59,260 nt of DNA from Flavobacteriales bacterium (GTDB taxonomy: Bacteria > Bacteroidota > Bacteroidia > Flavobacteriales > Schleiferiaceae): positions 1-59,260 of the forward strand of contig NSIH01000004.1 of the NCBI GenBank assembly GCA_002737315.1. The letters run 5' to 3'. Made by a program: the position numbers and the translations under genes. The notes beneath the pieces were generated by a model. The model was not told the DNA's origin, ran no database searches, and worked only from the letters and a program-made list of their open reading frames with translations. Below are positions 58,111 to 59,260 of the stretch, piece after piece. Each line of letters starts with the position of its first letter. Position 1 is the first letter of the stretch.

Positions 58111-59104
58111 CTTTCTCAAAACCCTCGGACTCGGAGCGTTGGGAACCTTGTTTGCCTCAGGCCGAGCGCTAGGGGCACAGAGGTCAGGCTCGATGCCCAA
58201 GGGCAATTTTAAAGGCGCGCGGGCTCCCATTTCTATCGGAACCTGGCCCTTTGCCGAGCACACGACCCGGGCCTCGCTCGAAGCAATGCAAAAGGGCGCT
58301 AACGCCCTCGACGCCGTGGAGTTGGGTGTGAAAATTTGCGAAGCCGACCCGCGCGAACGCAGTGTGGGACTCGGCGGGCGCCCCGACCGCGACGGCCGGG
58401 TCACCCTGGATGCCTGCATTATGGACCACCTGGGCAACATCGGAGCCGTCGCGGCATGCGAGCAGGTCGTGCACGTTTCGAGTTTGGCTCGGGCCGTCAT
58501 GGAGCACACGCCTCACGTCATGCTGGTGGGCGACGGGGCAACCCAATTCGCTAGGGAGCAGGGCTTCCCCATGCAAAATCTCTTGGTGCCCGACTCCGAA
58601 GCCGAGTGGAAGAAGTGGCTCGAAAAGTCCGAGTATAAGGCAATTCCCAACATCGAAAACCACGACACCATTGGGCAACTGACGCTCGACGCCCAGGGTA
58701 GGCTTGCCGGCTGCTGCACCACCAGCGGCATGGCTTTTAAAATGCACGGAAGGGTTGGGGATTCGCCCATCATCGGGGCCGGGCTCTACGTCGACGGCGA
58801 GGTTGGAGCTGCTACGGCTACGGGTCAAGGTGAAGAAGTAATTCGCACCGTGGGCTCGTTCCGTGTCGTGGCGGCCATGAAGTCGGGTAAAAGTCCGCAG
58901 CAGGCCTGCGAAGACGCGGTGCACGAAATTCACAAATTTTTTGTACGCCGCGGCAAGCCCTGGGCCGATACTCAAATCGGATTTATTGCGATGGATGTTC
59001 AGGGGTACGTGGGCGGATACGCGCTAAGGCCTGGATTCAGCTACGCGGTGGCCTCGGTCGACGGGGTGCAAGTACTTCGGGCGGAATCCCTGTTCGACGC
59101 TTAA
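58097..59104 (+). CDS. Glycosylasparaginase (aspartylglucosaminidase)
   Basis: An N-terminal nucleophile hydrolase that cuts the bond between GlcNAc and asparagine. The 335-residue protein starts MKRSDFLKTLGLGALGTLF, a Tat-like signal typical of Bacteroidota periplasmic enzymes (KR before the FLK box). The autocleavage site is HDTIGQL, with Thr191 becoming the nucleophile; GRVGDSPIIGAGLYVD and ATATGQGEEVIRT complete the beta-chain pattern. It directly follows the GH20 gene with a 14-base overlap, so the two are co-translated and probably act in sequence on N-glycan remnants. Confidence 0.93.
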   Translation: MKRSDFLKTLGLGALGTLFASGRALGAQRSGSMPKGNFKGARAPISIGTWPFAEHTTRASLEAMQKGANALDAVELGVKICEADPRERSVGLGGRPDRDGRVTLDACIMDHLGNIGAVAACEQVVHVSSLARAVMEHTPHVMLVGDGATQFAREQGFPMQNLLVPDSEAEWKKWLEKSEYKAIPNIENHDTIGQLTLDAQGRLAGCCTTSGMAFKMHGRVGDSPIIGAGLYVDGEVGAATATGQGEEVIRTVGSFRVVAAMKSGKSPQQACEDAVHEIHKFFVRRGKPWADTQIGFIAMDVQGYVGGYALRPGFSYAVASVDGVQVLRAESLFDA

Positions 59105-59109
59105 ATTAT

Positions 59110-59260
59110 TTAAAAACGGCGAAAACCCCGAAGCGCAGCGTACCAGGCGCGTTTGGGCTGGTTGTCGGCGTCGATTAGGCTCCAGCTGATTACGTCGTCG
59201 AGGTCGTTGAGTTGCCAAATAAGGGTTCCGCTGCAGAACGGGCGAGCGCGGCGCTGGGCC
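59110..59260 (-). CDS. Glycoside hydrolase family 2 protein, probable beta-mannosidase, C-terminal end (cut by window edge)
   Basis: The complement reads about 49 residues to a TAA at 59110-59112, including FCSGTLIWQLNDLDDVISWS followed by LIDADNQPKRAWYAALRGFRRF. The phrase GTLxWQLND..xxSWSxID...KxAxYxxxR is the C-terminal part of the catalytic domain of GH2 beta-mannosidases. This frame has no start within the window. It converges on the glycosylasparaginase gene with a 5-base gap. Beta-mannosidase would remove the mannose attached to the chitobiose core, just before the two enzymes next door. A different GH2 activity remains possible because the active site is outside. Confidence 0.72.
   Translation of the reverse strand, partial: AQRRARPFCSGTLIWQLNDLDDVISWSLIDADNQPKRAWYAALRGFRRF

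Overview
The window is chromosomal DNA of a Bacteroidota bacterium, most likely of the Flavobacteriales. Three things point there. Several families are typical of the phylum (DUF5606, DUF5683, DUF1599, a DoxX/BT_3928-like protein, and a C-terminal type IX secretion sorting domain on a 2,075-residue surface protein). Gene neighbourhoods are familiar from that order (ruvX-def-DUF5606-mazG, surE-lpxB-SpoIID-comEC, folP-DUF1599-DoxX-tpiA-prmA). Promoters follow the Bacteroidota form TAnnTTTG, with no clear Shine-Dalgarno sites. Coding density is high and many genes overlap by ATGA or GTGA. No phage, insertion sequence, CRISPR array or toxin-antitoxin pair was seen.

Layout. 1-6062 is leftward housekeeping: miaA-lpxK-gatB (gatB cut by the edge) and ruvX-dapD-cca-pRiA4b-ORF3 protein, with one small rightward unknown gene between them. 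6117-13162 runs right: def, a lipoprotein, DUF5606 and mazG, then a polyphosphate group (SixA phosphatase, ppk1, ppx) and a secreted esterase. 13174-15334 runs left: peroxiredoxin, ZIP transporter and TSUP permease. 15368-18965 runs right: lipoprotein, pfkA and priA. A thiolase, tRNA-Ser, a hairpin- and repeat-rich spacer and coaE follow. A leftward DUF5683-dapB-pnuC operon ends in a 23-codon signal-peptide-like reading frame.

23300-34730 is rich in RNA genes: tRNA-Arg, two tRNA-Pro, the RNase P RNA, and an unassigned region at 34213-34656 that looks like an independently transcribed, highly folded RNA of about 440 nt with its own promoter and terminator. Among these lie the 2,075-residue type IX secreted protein, a DEAD-box helicase with a long RGG tail, and trxB.

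34755-41134 holds a peptide transporter, a DPP-IV-type peptidase, a FAD-linked hydroxyacid dehydrogenase, an acetyltransferase and a membrane zinc peptidase. 41212-51562 holds surE, lpxB, SpoIID, comEC, folP, DUF1599, DoxX, a lone DppB-like permease, tpiA and prmA. An unrecognised 1,476-residue secreted protein follows. The end of the window carries a GH20 hexosaminidase, a glycosylasparaginase and the tail of a GH2 beta-mannosidase, which together could dismantle the core of N-linked glycans.

The observations most worth following are the orphan structured RNA, the promoter spacing that predicts leaderless mRNAs, the 1,476-residue unknown protein, the N-glycan enzyme trio, and the repeat-rich spacer next to tRNA-Ser. 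All calls come from reading the sequence; no database search or folding program was run.
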